The notes beneath the pieces were generated by a model, which was not told the DNA's origin, ran no database searches, and saw nothing but the letters and a program-made list of their open reading frames with translations. This document shows, one piece after another, positions 27,115-34,027 of a stretch of DNA of 35,134 bases. Source of the stretch: Verrucomicrobiales bacterium (GTDB lineage: Bacteria > Verrucomicrobiota > Verrucomicrobiia > Verrucomicrobiales > DEV007); assembly GCA_020852405.1 (NCBI GenBank), contig JADZAX010000248.1:1-35134 (forward strand). Direction: 5' to 3'. The number at the start of each line of letters is the position of its first letter. Positions within the stretch are counted from its first letter, which is position 1. The translations under genes and the position numbers were made by a program.

Positions 27115-28658
27115 GGCCGTGCTACGGGGCACCGGCCATCACCGGTGTAGATGATTTTCCCGTCTTTGGGAGCCCCGGGCCAGGGGTATTGTCCGGGGGG
27201 ATAGCTTTTTGGCTGGGTGGCCCGGAGGGCATCGACATGGGCCTTGATATCGGCGGGCACACTCTGGTTCTCGTCACGGCCATAGACATAAGGCAACGCG
27301 GGTTCCATGAGGATGGGGAGTTCCCCGAGCGGGGGGCGTTGCGCGCCGACCTCCTTCAGGCGGGCCTGCATCTCCGCCACCAACCCGGGGTGCTGCGCGG
27401 CGACGTCCGACTTTTCGCCGGGATCGTCCGTGAGGTGGTAAAGTGCTTTGCCGACCAGTTTGAAGTCACCTTGGCGCAGGGTGGGAAGGCGCACGCTGCC
27501 GGACACTTCAATGACGATCTCCTTGCGGGGGCTGGGCTTGTTCTCCAGAAGCACCGCGCTCATGTCCATGCCATCGAGAAGAAGTTTCTGCCGCAATGAG
27601 CCGCCGCCCAGAGTGACGAGCGTGGGGAAGAGATCGGTCACATTGATCAGGGCGTCGTTGGTGGCGCCCGGTTTCAGCCGTCCGGGCCAGCGGGCGATGA
27701 AGGGCACCCGGATGCCGCCTTCAAAGGTCGTGTTTTTGGTGCCGCGCCAGGGTTTGTTGACCTCTTCGGTGAGACCGCCGTTGTCGTTGGTGAAAATGAC
27801 CAGCGTGTTCTCGGTGAATCCGTTCTTCGCGATGGCCCCGAGGATGCGGCCGAGGCCTTCGTCGAGGCATTTGATGGCCGCGGAGCGCTTGTCCATCGTG
27901 TCGGTATGGCGGGGGATTTCCTCCAAGGGGCCGTGGATGGCGTTGAAGGCGATGTAGTGGAAGAAGGGTTGATCCTTCGACTGGAGGCCCAGCAGACGCA
28001 CGGCTTCATCGGCAATGAGATCGGTCGAGTAGCCTTTCTCCAGCACCGGATGCTGGTCGCGGTGCCAGTCATGGACACAGAAAATGGCGGGCGCATTGTG
28101 GGGGATGGTGTGGGTCGTGTAGTCGATGCCCCACCCGTAATGGCCGTATTGATGGTCGAATCCCTGTCCCATCGGCAGTTGCCCGGGAAGCCATTCTCCG
28201 AGATGCCATTTGCCCACCAGGGCCGTGGTGTAACCGGCCTCCTTGAGCGCCTCCGCCACGGTGCGCTCCTCGGTTGGCAAGCCTAGGATCCGGCGGGTCG
28301 GGGTGCCATCTGGCAAATGAGCGAGCTTCATGCCGAGGAGTTCCAGATAGTCCGGCTTGCCGAAATCCTCGGAACGCCAGTCCATCCATTGCCGGAAGGG
28401 ATAACGCCCGGTCATCAGGGCCGCACGGGTCGTGGCGCACACCGGGGTCATGTAGAACTGGGTCAACCGTGTTCCCTCGGTGGCAAAGCGATCGATGTTC
28501 GGTGTCAGCGCGGCATTTCCGCCATTGAAGCCGGGATCGGCCCAGCCCAGATCATCGGCCATGATGAAGACGATGTTCGGACGGGGCGTTGCGGCGGATC
28601 CGGCTTGTGTCAGGGCACAAGCCACGGACAGCAGCAGCGGGTGGAGCAGTCGTCTCAT
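27111..28658 (-). CDS. Sulfatase-family protein with variant formylglycine motif (CATTR)
   Basis: The product has 515 residues from the ATG at 28658, which starts the signal peptide MRRLLHPLLLSVACALTQAG; the frame upstream is open but lacks protein-like features. The fold is clearly a type I sulfatase: Asp35/Asp36 in IMADDLGWAD, LVGKWHLGEW, IFTNDNGGLTEE, FEGGIRVPFIARWPG. The modification site reads Cys74-Ala-Thr-Thr-Arg78 followed by AALMTGR, so the usual Pro at the third position of C-x-P-x-R is Thr. Cys and Arg, the key residues, are kept. Modification may be less efficient, use another maturase, or the subfamily may normally carry this variant. It heads a three-sulfatase run, coupled to the next gene by an ATGA overlap. 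About 180 nt upstream is free of genes. Confidence 0.9.
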   Translation of the reverse strand: MRRLLHPLLLSVACALTQAGSAATPRPNIVFIMADDLGWADPGFNGGNAALTPNIDRFATEGTRLTQFYMTPVCATTRAALMTGRYPFRQWMDWRSEDFGKPDYLELLGMKLAHLPDGTPTRRILGLPTEERTVAEALKEAGYTTALVGKWHLGEWLPGQLPMGQGFDHQYGHYGWGIDYTTHTIPHNAPAIFCVHDWHRDQHPVLEKGYSTDLIADEAVRLLGLQSKDQPFFHYIAFNAIHGPLEEIPRHTDTMDKRSAAIKCLDEGLGRILGAIAKNGFTENTLVIFTNDNGGLTEEVNKPWRGTKNTTFEGGIRVPFIARWPGRLKPGATNDALINVTDLFPTLVTLGGGSLRQKLLLDGMDMSAVLLENKPSPRKEIVIEVSGSVRLPTLRQGDFKLVGKALYHLTDDPGEKSDVAAQHPGLVAEMQARLKEVGAQRPPLGELPILMEPALPYVYGRDENQSVPADIKAHVDALRATQPKSYPPGQYPWPGAPKDGKIIYTGDGRCPVARP

Positions 28659-28741
28659 GAGGGCAGCGTCAGGTCGGGAGCGGGGAAAATGGAGATGGTG
28701 CCAACCCGGGGGATGGCCGCAAGGGGGAGCCGGTCCGGGAG

Positions 28742-28770
28742 ATGCTAGGACCTTTGAGGGGGATAGGGAA
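28742..28770 (-). promoter_or_regulatory. Weak candidate sigma70-type promoter for the sulfatase run
   Basis: On the minus strand TTCCCT and TAGCAT are separated by 17 nt, about 85 nt ahead of the first sulfatase start. Each hexamer matches only three or four consensus positions. The 182-nt gap between the acetylesterase stop and this sulfatase start is one of the widest in the block, which is the main reason to consider it. Confidence 0.2.
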
Positions 28771-28840
28771 GTATCTTTTTTCTGACGATCCTGGTGGTGG
28801 GCCGTCCTGCTGTTGATGGCGCCGTCCCGGAGTGAAGGTC

Positions 28841-29983
28841 TCATCGTTTGGTGCGGACCTGTTCTTCCAGCCAAGGCGACACTTTTTCCATCCACCTGGC
28901 GGCGTGTTCCCGCAGTCCGGAGCCGCTGAAATGCACGCCCTGGCCCTGGCGTTCCCGGAGGTTGCCTTTCAATGCGTCGCTGTCCGGACCTTCGAGGGCG
29001 ATCCCATCGGTCCAGAGCGATTTCTGGGCGGCGCGGATGTCGGAGGAGGCTTCGTCACCGGGGACGTGGTAACTCACGAGGGCGACAAACCAGGGAGCTT
29101 CCCAGCCAATTTCCTTGCGGGAGTCGCAGATCATTTTTTCAAGATACTCCCGGTAGAGTCTGCCGGTGAGCGTCCGGGTGGGATCTTTTTGATTGGCGTC
29201 GCTCTCACCCTGATGCCAGAGCACGGCCCGAAATCCGTGGGGTCCGGCGGCTTTCAGGCGGGTCAGAAAGGCCGCGTAAGCCTCGCCCTTGCTGGCCCAG
29301 GCTCCACCAGGGAGTTGTGCGACGCGGGTAAGGATGGTGGGGGGATTCGGAAAGGTCGTGTTTTTGGGCAGCCACTCCCGCACGCTGGTCGCACCGATAC
29401 CGCAGGGAATGAAACCGACCGGCACCCGGAAGTGCCGCACCATCGCGTCGCCCAGCGGCGGCATGAAACTCCCTCCCCGACCGCTCGCGCCCGGCTGGGG
29501 ATCATTCGCCAATTGCCAGCTGGTGCCATCGAATGAGGCCACGCGGCCGGTCTGGGTGCTTTGTTTCTCCTCTCCATGATTGGCGGAATTGGATTGTCCG
29601 GCGACGACAAAGACTTCACCGATGCCGAGGTGGTCCACGCCTGCTCCGGCCAGCACCTGACCGTTTTTCGAGACTCTCACCTCCAAACGCTGCCATCCGC
29701 CTGCCGGCGCCGTGAGGCTGCCCTGAAAGCCGTCCTTGCCAACCTGGGCCTCCCAGCTCTGCCAAGGGATCGTGTGATCCTCCGAGACCAGGCGCGTTTC
29801 GAATCTGGCCCCGGTGGGATCGATCCCCGACAGCGTGCCACGGATTCCCACCACGCCCTGATTGAGCGCATTCCGCTGGACGATCTGGTAATCAAGCGGC
29901 TCCGTCAGGGCCATCTCGGCAGCAGACAATGCGGTGGTCAGAACGGGCAGATAAGCCAGCAGTGTGAAGAAGAGGTGATTCAT
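28841..29983 (-). CDS. Sialate O-acetylesterase family protein (SASA domain)
   Basis: Exported carbohydrate esterase of the CE6/SASA type, expected to remove O-acetyl groups from sugars. The product has 380 residues from the ATG at 29983 with signal peptide MNHLFFTLLAYLPVLTTALSA. An N-terminal beta domain (about 25-125) precedes the SGNH-like catalytic domain with VFVVAGQSNSANHGE carrying the nucleophile Ser, the diagnostic AVLWHQGESDAN block and a C-terminal GVHFSGSGLREHA with the catalytic His. The start codon overlaps the stop of an 8-codon upstream ORF as ATGA, and a strong AGAGGAGG lies ahead of that mini-ORF. It lies downstream of a ThuA protein gene and upstream of three sulfatases, which supports a joint role in de-acetylating and de-sulfating glycans. 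Confidence 0.88.
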   Translation of the reverse strand: MNHLFFTLLAYLPVLTTALSAAEMALTEPLDYQIVQRNALNQGVVGIRGTLSGIDPTGARFETRLVSEDHTIPWQSWEAQVGKDGFQGSLTAPAGGWQRLEVRVSKNGQVLAGAGVDHLGIGEVFVVAGQSNSANHGEEKQSTQTGRVASFDGTSWQLANDPQPGASGRGGSFMPPLGDAMVRHFRVPVGFIPCGIGATSVREWLPKNTTFPNPPTILTRVAQLPGGAWASKGEAYAAFLTRLKAAGPHGFRAVLWHQGESDANQKDPTRTLTGRLYREYLEKMICDSRKEIGWEAPWFVALVSYHVPGDEASSDIRAAQKSLWTDGIALEGPDSDALKGNLRERQGQGVHFSGSGLREHAARWMEKVSPWLEEQVRTKR

Positions 29984-30006
29984 CCCAGGGCAAAAGACTT
30001 GCTCAT
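29980..30006 (-). CDS. Candidate 8-residue leader ORF coupled to the acetylesterase
   Basis: ATG at 30006 opens an ORF reading MSKSFALG and then TGA, which overlaps the acetylesterase ATG as ATGA. Its own ATG in turn overlaps the stop of another small ORF. AGAGGAGG lies just upstream (30008-30015), with its 3' end one nt from the ATG, close for a Shine-Dalgarno, although the first half (AGAGG) is better spaced. It may only be a translation re-initiation device. Confidence 0.3.
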   Translation of the reverse strand: MSKSFALG

Positions 30007-30152
30007 TCCTCCTCTTGGAAGACCATCGATTCGTCTTTGGCCTGAAACTCGATCCCGTAACTATCCATATCAATGGCCGGATGCCGTCCCTTGAGGAGGG
30101 TCTGGTTCCCGGGCGGGAAGGGTCCTTTTTCGCGCCTCCACGATTTTCCCAA
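30003..30152 (-). CDS. Candidate small ORF between ThuA and acetylesterase genes
   Basis: I do not recognise this product. The frame ends at TGA (30003-30005), overlapping the next mini-ORF start as ATGA. An internal ATG at 30068 gives a 21-residue acidic peptide (MDSYGIEFQAKDESMVFQEE plus one Glu). The frame is open further up, and a TTG at 30152 would give 49 residues beginning MGKSWRREKGPF. The mix of residues is protein-like and ends in an acidic tail. It could be a small protein, a translated leader for the acetylesterase, or the last fragment of a lost gene. There is no signal peptide, unlike its neighbours. Confidence 0.3.
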   Translation of the reverse strand: MGKSWRREKGPFPPGNQTLLKGRHPAIDMDSYGIEFQAKDESMVFQEEE

Positions 30153-30153
30153 G

Positions 30154-30184
30154 AAGACGCCTGCTGCGGCGTGTCACGCGTCTT
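30154..30184 (-). terminator. Stem-loop after the ThuA gene, possible weak terminator or processing site
   Basis: AAGACGC (30154-30160) and GCGTCTT (30178-30184) are exact reverse complements around a 17-nt loop, 9 nt past the ThuA stop in its direction of transcription. No T-run follows the stem, so intrinsic termination would be weak. An alternative 5-bp stem (ACGCC/GGCGT) sits within it. Confidence 0.25.
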
Positions 30185-30193
30185 GATTCCCGC

Positions 30194-31057
30194 TCACTTA
30201 GGGGCTTTTTTGGGCGGCTCGGTGCGCGGCGTCAAAAATGAATCGATCAGGGCCTTGTCGGCGTCACACGTTGCCCCGTCCTTTGGAATTGCGATGCCCG
30301 CCGTCCACAGGATGCCGTTGATCACCAGTTTCCGCATTCCCGCATTCTCCCAGGCGGAGTGCGCATCCAGACCGCTGAAGCTGAAGGATCGGCCACCATT
30401 CGGCCTCTCAAAGGACCAGGAGACGATGTCCTTGTCGCCGCCCTTGGGCGAGCCCAGTTCCACTTTGCCGGACCACACCAGAGGAGTGATGCCCTTCATG
30501 CCGGGGGTGAACTGAAAGTGGTTCAGCCACCCGTCATTGATCTTCCATGAAGTCACGCCGTGGGTGATGGGATGGTCGGGGAAGGTATCGTGGACACTGT
30601 CCCAATGGCCCCGGCTGGAAAGGGCGTTGTAAACCCCGCCCTGCCATTCCATGGACTGCTTGGCAAATGCAGGGGGAAATTCCACCGCCTGATGAATGCT
30701 GACGATTCCCACGCCGGCATCCACCAGTTTTTGCACCGTGGCGATGCGCTCCGGCGAATTCAGATAGGCCTGCTTGCCTCCGCCGTCGGTATAGAACACG
30801 ACGGATGCCGCTCCATTGAACACCGTTTCATTGGACGGCCAGTCCTCCCGGACCAGGACCGGAGTGACGCCCTCGGTCTGTTTCAGCAGTGTCTCCATCA
30901 GCCTGCAGCCTCCCAGATAATCATGATGTCCGCTCCGGTCAGCTTCTTTGACCTTTCCAGCGACGAGGATGATCTTGGCGCTCTCGCCGGCGCGGGACAG
31001 CGTGCCGAAAGCGGTGAAAGCAGCAATGGGGATGAGAAACAGAGCGCGGCGGTTCAT
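30194..31057 (-). CDS. Exported ThuA-domain protein
   Basis: ThuA (trehalose-utilisation-like) domains have a class I glutamine-amidotransferase-like fold; their reaction in PVC bacteria is not established. The product has 287 residues with a signal peptide (MNRRALFLIPIAAFTAFGTLSRA). Family features seen are IILVAGKVKEADRSGHHDY, ASVVFYTDGGG, VGIVSIHQAVEFP, FPDHPITHGV and a C-terminal KLVINGILWTAGIAIP. A short charged tail ends in EPPKKAPK. A second, divergent ThuA domain forms the N-terminus of the large fusion at 19441-23958. It is the first gene of the minus-strand secreted block, with a candidate promoter about 55 nt upstream. Confidence 0.87.
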   Translation of the reverse strand: MNRRALFLIPIAAFTAFGTLSRAGESAKIILVAGKVKEADRSGHHDYLGGCRLMETLLKQTEGVTPVLVREDWPSNETVFNGAASVVFYTDGGGKQAYLNSPERIATVQKLVDAGVGIVSIHQAVEFPPAFAKQSMEWQGGVYNALSSRGHWDSVHDTFPDHPITHGVTSWKINDGWLNHFQFTPGMKGITPLVWSGKVELGSPKGGDKDIVSWSFERPNGGRSFSFSGLDAHSAWENAGMRKLVINGILWTAGIAIPKDGATCDADKALIDSFLTPRTEPPKKAPK

Positions 31058-31110
31058 GGACTTGGGAGAGGCCGGTGTTGGTGCGGCGAATGGAGTGGGC
31101 AGAATACCGG

Positions 31111-31140
31111 ATCCTAGGCAGGAGCCTGGAAAAAACGCAA
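31111..31140 (-). promoter_or_regulatory. Candidate sigma70-type promoter for the ThuA/acetylesterase block
   Basis: On the minus strand TTGCGT (31135-31140) and TAGGAT (31111-31116) are 18 nt apart, in the 126-nt gap between the Gre-like gene stop and the ThuA start. The -10 keeps TA--AT; the -35 keeps only TTG. A run of six T on that strand lies at the start of the spacer. Confidence 0.35.
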
Positions 31141-31183
31141 CCGAAATCAGGCGGGCGCTGGAGCGCGAAGGATCTTTACTCTC

Positions 31184-31651
31184 CTAAAACACCGCCGTCA
31201 CTGTGACCATGCCCATGCCGCCGATCTCCAAGGCGAAGCGGTCACCGGTCCGGTGGTCGAGCAGGGTCACCCCGAGCGGGGAGGCCGGAGTGAGGACCCG
31301 GATTTGGCGTCCCTCGAAAGTGATCTCCTTGCCGCCGGCGGCGGGAGCGAGGAAATAGGTCCGCTCACCGGCGGTGGTCCCGAGCACCACGAGGCTCCCG
31401 ACCTCCACGCATCCGGGTGGGGGCAGGACCAGGGATTGGAGCTGCGCTAGGGCCGACTCCGCTTCGGCAGCCCGCAGGGCCTGTCCGCGCGCGAGATAAC
31501 TGCTTTCGAGGCCGCGGGTGTCGTACTTGTTTTCCGCCTTGCTCTGGGGATCGGTGGCCGCTTCATGGGCGGCACGGGATGCCCGGGCATAGGCATCGAG
31601 CTCCTCCCGGAGGGTGGCGATGAGCGCGGCAACAAGGGCGGTTTTGTCCAT
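31184..31651 (-). CDS. GreA/GreB-like transcription elongation factor homologue
   Basis: Cytoplasmic, with no signal peptide, unlike the genes downstream. The product has 155 residues from the ATG at 31651. The N-terminal part (about 1-75) is helical and Ala/Glu-rich, matching the coiled coil of Gre factors that reaches into the RNA polymerase secondary channel (TLREELDAYARASRAAHEAA, ESSYLARGQALRAAEAESAL). The C-terminal part (about 80-155) matches the FKBP-like GreA/GreB C-terminal domain (VEVGSLVVLGTTAGERTYFL, LTPASPLGVTLLDHRTGDRF). The acidic tip that supports transcript cleavage is not obvious; DPQSKAENKYDTRG sits in its place. It may be a Gre paralogue with a modified role. The reading frame extends to 31864 but lacks family features there. 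A candidate promoter with TTGAAA lies upstream. Confidence 0.75.
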   Translation of the reverse strand: MDKTALVAALIATLREELDAYARASRAAHEAATDPQSKAENKYDTRGLESSYLARGQALRAAEAESALAQLQSLVLPPPGCVEVGSLVVLGTTAGERTYFLAPAAGGKEITFEGRQIRVLTPASPLGVTLLDHRTGDRFALEIGGMGMVTVTAVF

Positions 31652-32058
31652 TAGATGACTTTTGAAGGGGGGAAGGGAAGGGTGCGCGGGGATGGAATAC
31701 CGCAGGGGATTCCCTTTTTCAACCCCACGGAACAGGCGCCACCTCATCTCTCGCGTCGATTCTCTTGTTCTGGGTTCACCAGGACCAGGCTCCCAATGCC
31801 CAGGGACCATAAGATTCGCTCCGCTGGGAGGCCGGAACGCCAGAGTGCGCAGACAATAACCCATGTCTGGAACAGGATTCCGAGATCGACACTACCGAAG
31901 CCCAGATCGACCATCATCCAGTCTCGGATTACCTTTTTTAATCCTCAATGATAATGACGGAAAGAGGGGCATCGTGCACCACCCGGCGGATGCCGCCATT
32001 GAGCCGGGCTTGACGGAGGGGGAAGCCTCCCACATGGTGAAGCTGACATTGTCCCACC
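31652..32058. other. 407-nt divergent intergenic region between Gre-like gene and ppk2
   Basis: The longest non-coding stretch of the window and the only divergent junction, so it should hold promoters for both sides. The minus-strand half has the TTGAAA/TATTCC candidate listed separately. On the plus strand GATAAT at 31950-31955 resembles a -10 element just after a T-rich run (31934-31939), but no good -35 sits 16-18 nt ahead, and TTGACG near 32010 has only a poor -10 partner. No riboswitch, small RNA, tRNA or convincing ORF was recognised. Confidence 0.6.
31694..31722 (-). promoter_or_regulatory. Candidate sigma70-type promoter for the Gre-like gene
   Basis: On the minus strand TTGAAA (31717-31722, five of six consensus positions) and TATTCC (31694-31699, three of six) are spaced by exactly 17 nt. 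This would give a leader of about 35 nt before the ATG at 31651. Confidence 0.4.
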
Positions 32059-32901
32059 ATGGCCACCCTTCCTGTTCTTGTCTCCATTCCCTTGGACCGT
32101 CACCCCTACCTCGTCGTGCCGGGGACAAAGGTCCACCTCGACAAGATCGATCCGGCGGATCATCACCTGTATGAAGGGGACAAATCGGAGGGCAAAAACG
32201 CTCTCGTTCCTCTGGCTGCTGAACTAGGCAGTCTGCAAAATCTCCTCTACGCCCAGGGCCGGAAACGCCTCCTCGTGGTGCTTCAAGCGATGGATACGGC
32301 GGGCAAAGACGGCACCATCCGCGATGTTTTTGCCGACATGGATGCGATCGGCGTCCGGGTGGTGGCGTTCAAGGCTCCCAGCGAGCCGGAGTTGGCCCAT
32401 GACTATCTCTGGCGGGTGCATTCCCAGGTGCCCCGCAACGGTGAGGTCACGGTCTTCAACCGCAGCCATTACGAGGATGTCATCGTCGTGCGGGTCCGTG
32501 GCTTCGCTCCTGAGGAACGCTGGTCGAAGCGGTTCGACCATATCCGTTGCTTTGAGCAGATGCTTGTCGATGAGGGAACCACCATCGTGAAGTTTTTTCT
32601 CCACATCAGCAAAGAGGAACAAAAGGAGCGGCTCCAGACCCGCCTCGATGATCCGGAAAAGCGCTGGAAGTTCAACCCCGCCGACCTCGAGGACCGGGCC
32701 CGCTGGTCGGATTACCAGAGGGCCTACGAGGAGGTGCTCTCCCGCACCAGCACGGATGCGGCCCCGTGGTATGTCATTCCCGCAAACCGCAAGTGGTACC
32801 GCAATCTGGTGATCTCCCGCATTCTCATCGACACCATGACCGGACTGAAGATGGAATTTCCGAAACCGGACTTCGACCATAAAAAGATCATCGTGGAGTG
32901 A
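32059..32901 (+). CDS. ppk2: Polyphosphate kinase 2 family nucleotide phosphotransferase
   Basis: Transfers phosphate from polyphosphate to a nucleoside mono- or diphosphate in the cytoplasm, linking polyphosphate stores to nucleotide energy supply. The product has 280 residues, a single-domain PPK2. The P-loop-like Walker A is MDTAGKDGTI (Asp79, Lys83, Asp84) and the Walker B block is VFNRSHYEDV (Arg135, Asp140). The lid region is KRFDHIRCFEQML, followed by KFFLHISKEEQKERLQTRL and NPADLEDRARWSDYQRAYEE. The N-terminal region (VPGTKVHLDKIDPADHH) resembles the PPK2-related group often placed in class III, which can act on AMP and ADP, but class assignment needs an alignment. No Shine-Dalgarno is visible. 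It is 44 nt before the SGNH-like gene, whose products are secreted, so shared transcription may not mean shared function. Confidence 0.92.
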   Translation: MATLPVLVSIPLDRHPYLVVPGTKVHLDKIDPADHHLYEGDKSEGKNALVPLAAELGSLQNLLYAQGRKRLLVVLQAMDTAGKDGTIRDVFADMDAIGVRVVAFKAPSEPELAHDYLWRVHSQVPRNGEVTVFNRSHYEDVIVVRVRGFAPEERWSKRFDHIRCFEQMLVDEGTTIVKFFLHISKEEQKERLQTRLDDPEKRWKFNPADLEDRARWSDYQRAYEEVLSRTSTDAAPWYVIPANRKWYRNLVISRILIDTMTGLKMEFPKPDFDHKKIIVE

Positions 32902-32945
32902 GGACCTCCGCCCGACGAAACGAACCCCTTCCCTGTTCCCCTGTC

Positions 32946-34007
32946 ATGACTCCTCTAATCCGCGACGTAGGCCTGTTTGGGTCGAACCTTCGTGTCCGCT
33001 CAGTCGGGTGGGGCCTCCTGCTGTCAATGGTGATGATGTCAGCTGCCGTGAGATCAGAGCCCACTTCGGAGCCCGGCCCCTTGGTGCGCTGTTTTGCCGC
33101 TCCGTCAGCTGCGGTGCCCCCCTTTGTGGGCGGTCGTTTTGATCCCCGACCGGGCGAGACCATTGCCCTGGTTGGGGGTTCCCGCTGGGTGGAGGAGTCC
33201 CGTGAAGGCACCTTTGAGACTCTGCTCCATCTGGCCTATCCCGATCGTGATTTCCGGGTGCGCAGCCTCTCCTGGCAGGGTGACTCGGTGTATGCCCAAT
33301 CCCGGCCCCACTTTTTCTACACCGCGATCGGCGATGACAAGCCGGGCAGTGTGCCCGACCAGCGGGAGCGGGTCATTCCGGGCATCATCGTGGCGGAGTT
33401 CGGGCGGATGGAGTCCCTGGACGGACGGGAACGCCTGCCGGAGTTCGTGGCCGCCTATGAACTGATGGTGACAGCCTGGCTCAAGCTGACGCCCCGCATC
33501 GTGTTGGTCAGTCCGCCTCCTTTCTTTGCGGGTGGTCCGGCGGCATCGCTCGTGGAGGAGCGCAACCGGGTGCTGGCTTCCTACAGCAAGGCCATCGCCG
33601 ACCTTGCGAAACGTCATGGATGTCTCCATGCGGATCTCTTCAAGGCTCTCGATCCGGCAAAGGCCGGTCTGTCCCGGGACGGGGTCGCGCTGTCGGCTGC
33701 CGGGCAGAAGGCGGCCTCCCTCGCCCTTGGCGCATCGCTGGGCTTCGGCATCCCGGCCTCGGTGCTCGATTCGGCCGAGGCTGAGCCCCTGCGGCAGGCC
33801 GTCCAGAAACGCCACCTGCTCTGGCAGCAGTACTACCGGCCCACGAACTGGGCCTTCCTCTTCGGCGACCGCCAGCATGTGCCCAGCAGCCGCGATCATC
33901 TGGATGAGAAACACCGCTGGTTTGTTGAAGAAATGGGGCGCCTGCCTGGAATGCTGAGCGCCGCCGATGCCGACATCACCCGTCTGGCCCGTGAGGCCTC
34001 CCATTGA
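32946..34007 (+). CDS. Exported SGNH-like protein lacking the usual nucleophile and His
   Basis: The product has 353 residues from the ATG at 32946. A GTG at 32898 overlaps the ppk2 stop (GTGA) and is in frame, but would place 16 residues before the MTPLIRDVG start; a hydrophobic export segment (VGWGLLLSMVMMSAAVRS) follows either way. The fold is SGNH-like: IALVGGSRWVEESREGTFE stands where block I (GDS) should be, then FRVRSLSWQGDSVYAQSR, IIVAEFGRMES and RIVLVSPPPFF. Block V reads LSRDGVALSAAGQKAA, with Ala where His is expected. Both catalytic positions therefore appear lost, suggesting a binding or structural role. This SGNH-like group is commonly encoded beside propeller dehydrogenases in PVC genomes (recollection), as here, 20 nt ahead of one. 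Confidence 0.75.
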   Translation: MTPLIRDVGLFGSNLRVRSVGWGLLLSMVMMSAAVRSEPTSEPGPLVRCFAAPSAAVPPFVGGRFDPRPGETIALVGGSRWVEESREGTFETLLHLAYPDRDFRVRSLSWQGDSVYAQSRPHFFYTAIGDDKPGSVPDQRERVIPGIIVAEFGRMESLDGRERLPEFVAAYELMVTAWLKLTPRIVLVSPPPFFAGGPAASLVEERNRVLASYSKAIADLAKRHGCLHADLFKALDPAKAGLSRDGVALSAAGQKAASLALGASLGFGIPASVLDSAEAEPLRQAVQKRHLLWQQYYRPTNWAFLFGDRQHVPSSRDHLDEKHRWFVEEMGRLPGMLSAADADITRLAREASH

Positions 34008-34027
34008 TCCCCCGACCCTGCTGACAC

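Noticed and set aside
24006-28658. Possibility that the three sulfatases are recent tandem duplicates
   Set aside because: Beyond the shared family motifs their sequences, lengths and active-site neighbourhoods differ strongly, so they are old paralogues or separately acquired subfamilies.
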